Positions 18,017 to 18,776 of a stretch of 18,776 bases of DNA are shown piece after piece. The translations under genes were made by a program, and so were the position numbers. Location: NCBI GenBank assembly GCA_016987375.1, contig PJRA01000263.1:1161018-1179793 (forward strand), written 5' to 3'. Under the pieces are notes generated by a model that did no database searches, was not told where the DNA came from, and worked only from the letters and a program-made list of their open reading frames with translations. Position 1 is the stretch's first letter, and the number at the start of each line of letters is the position of its first letter. The DNA is from Brachionus koreanus. Lineage: Eukaryota; Rotifera; Eurotatoria; Ploima; Brachionidae.

Positions 18017-18580
18017 AGTGACTTTATATTAATTATTTATTTAAATATTTTAATTTTATAAATTAAAAAAAATTTGCATCTTAATTTGAAAACAAAATTA
18101 GCATGCATAACTTAAAATTAAAAAGCTTTATTTTTAAATGAAGATTTTATTCAATTTATTATAGTCTAGTAAGGAATGGTCTTCATTAAGGAATAAAATA
18201 TTCCAAACCTCTCATTTTAATGTTAATTGAAATTTAATAAAAATTTATGTTATTATTTTTAAATTTTTTAAAAGTTATTAAAATATCCATAAAACTCGAT
18301 TTAAATTTTGTTGTTTATCTTGAATTTTTGAATCAGATCGAAATAGTTGGATCAATATGAGTCAACTATTTTTTTTAACATGATTTAAATATATAAAAAC
18401 TTTTATAGATGCACATTTTTATTAAAATATAAATCATATAAATATTTTTGAAATTAAAAATTTATCAATTTTTTTTTATGTGACTATATGTATTGGTGTT
18501 TTTCAAGTTCATTTCATTTGCTCATCAGGAGCTGAATTTGCGGTGGTTAACAAGAACACTTTCAAATATTTCACAAAGTT
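18017..18580. other. Intergenic upstream of the HEIAH gene
   Basis: AT-rich, with no supported gene. It should contain the HEIAH promoter on the minus strand and, at 18418-18423, a minus-strand AATAAA that could end the right-edge gene. Confidence 0.4.
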
Positions 18581-18776
18581 TTACAGCTGCTTTGGATTGT
18601 ATTCCCACAGCACTAATAATTTATATAAATTTTATATATGTATTTATATAATTTTTTTTCTTAATTTAATTACAAGAAACAAGCATAAACATTTCACATG
18701 TTTTATTCAATGATAGATAATTAGTTTTAGTTCTAAAAATTCGTTTATGACGCAACTTATCATTCAAAAGAACATC
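18581..18776 (-). CDS. 3' end of an unidentified gene (partial, right edge)
   Basis: On the minus strand, 18776-18674 has one open frame (DVLLNDKLRHKRIFRTKTNY, then LSLNKTCEMFMLVS) up to a donor CTT|GTAATT. A 61-nt intron (18673-18613, acceptor TTATTAG) leads in matching phase 1 to a short last exon 18612-18581 encoding LLWEYNPKQL and TAA. The intron length fits the window's norm. The family is not recognised. An alternative frame of the downstream sequence is also open for about 29 codons, and the plus strand is open as well, so the call is tentative. Confidence 0.35.

Noticed and set aside
18480..18713. 77-codon plus-strand ORF beginning at GTG
   Set aside because: No ATG start at that position and a low-complexity hydrophobic C-terminal half; overlaps a better minus-strand exon model.

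Overview
The window is AT-rich nuclear DNA from a small-genome animal. Every recognisable gene has introns, mostly 50-77 nt with GT...AG ends, and exon phases rejoin cleanly at all proposed junctions. The gene set (an astacin with EGF, MAM, TSP1 and CUB domains, mitoribosomal MRPS31, the GGA adaptor partner CCDC91) points to an invertebrate metazoan. A rotifer would fit the base composition and intron size, but nothing seen here proves a phylum. Nothing prokaryotic or viral was recognised.

Layout, left to right. 1-186: probable 3' end of a gene entering from the left. About 397-2042: a decayed DNA-transposon-like element with about 130-bp terminal inverted repeats, a third internal copy of the same terminus, an internal 205-bp palindrome and two degraded or short ORFs. 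2043-3017: gene-free. 3018-6255 (+): seven-exon secreted astacin metalloprotease, 752 aa. 7106-7875 (+): three-exon PNPO-like flavoprotein, 210 aa. 8788-9633 (-): two-exon orphan type II membrane glycoprotein. 10890-11265: promoter and 5'-UTR intron of the next gene. 11266-12387 (+): CCDC91 (p56). 12974-13743 (+): second PNPO-like gene, inside a repeat of about 1 kb (6888-7888 = 12756-13756, constant offset 5868) that reads as identical. 15383-16643 (+): MRPS31. 17159-18016 (-): uncharacterised HEIAH zinc-peptidase-like protein. 18581-18776 (-): probable 3' end of a gene entering from the right.

These genes do not form a pathway. They are independent eukaryotic units serving extracellular proteolysis, a flavin/B6-related fold, trans-Golgi trafficking and mitochondrial translation. 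The most notable points are the PNPO-like pair, which keeps the FMN-site residues but has lost most substrate-phosphate and catalytic residues and sits in a very recent duplication or conversion tract; the unusual astacin domain order; and the uncharacterised HEIAH protein. All exon models are read by eye from splice signals, phase and homology, without transcript support.
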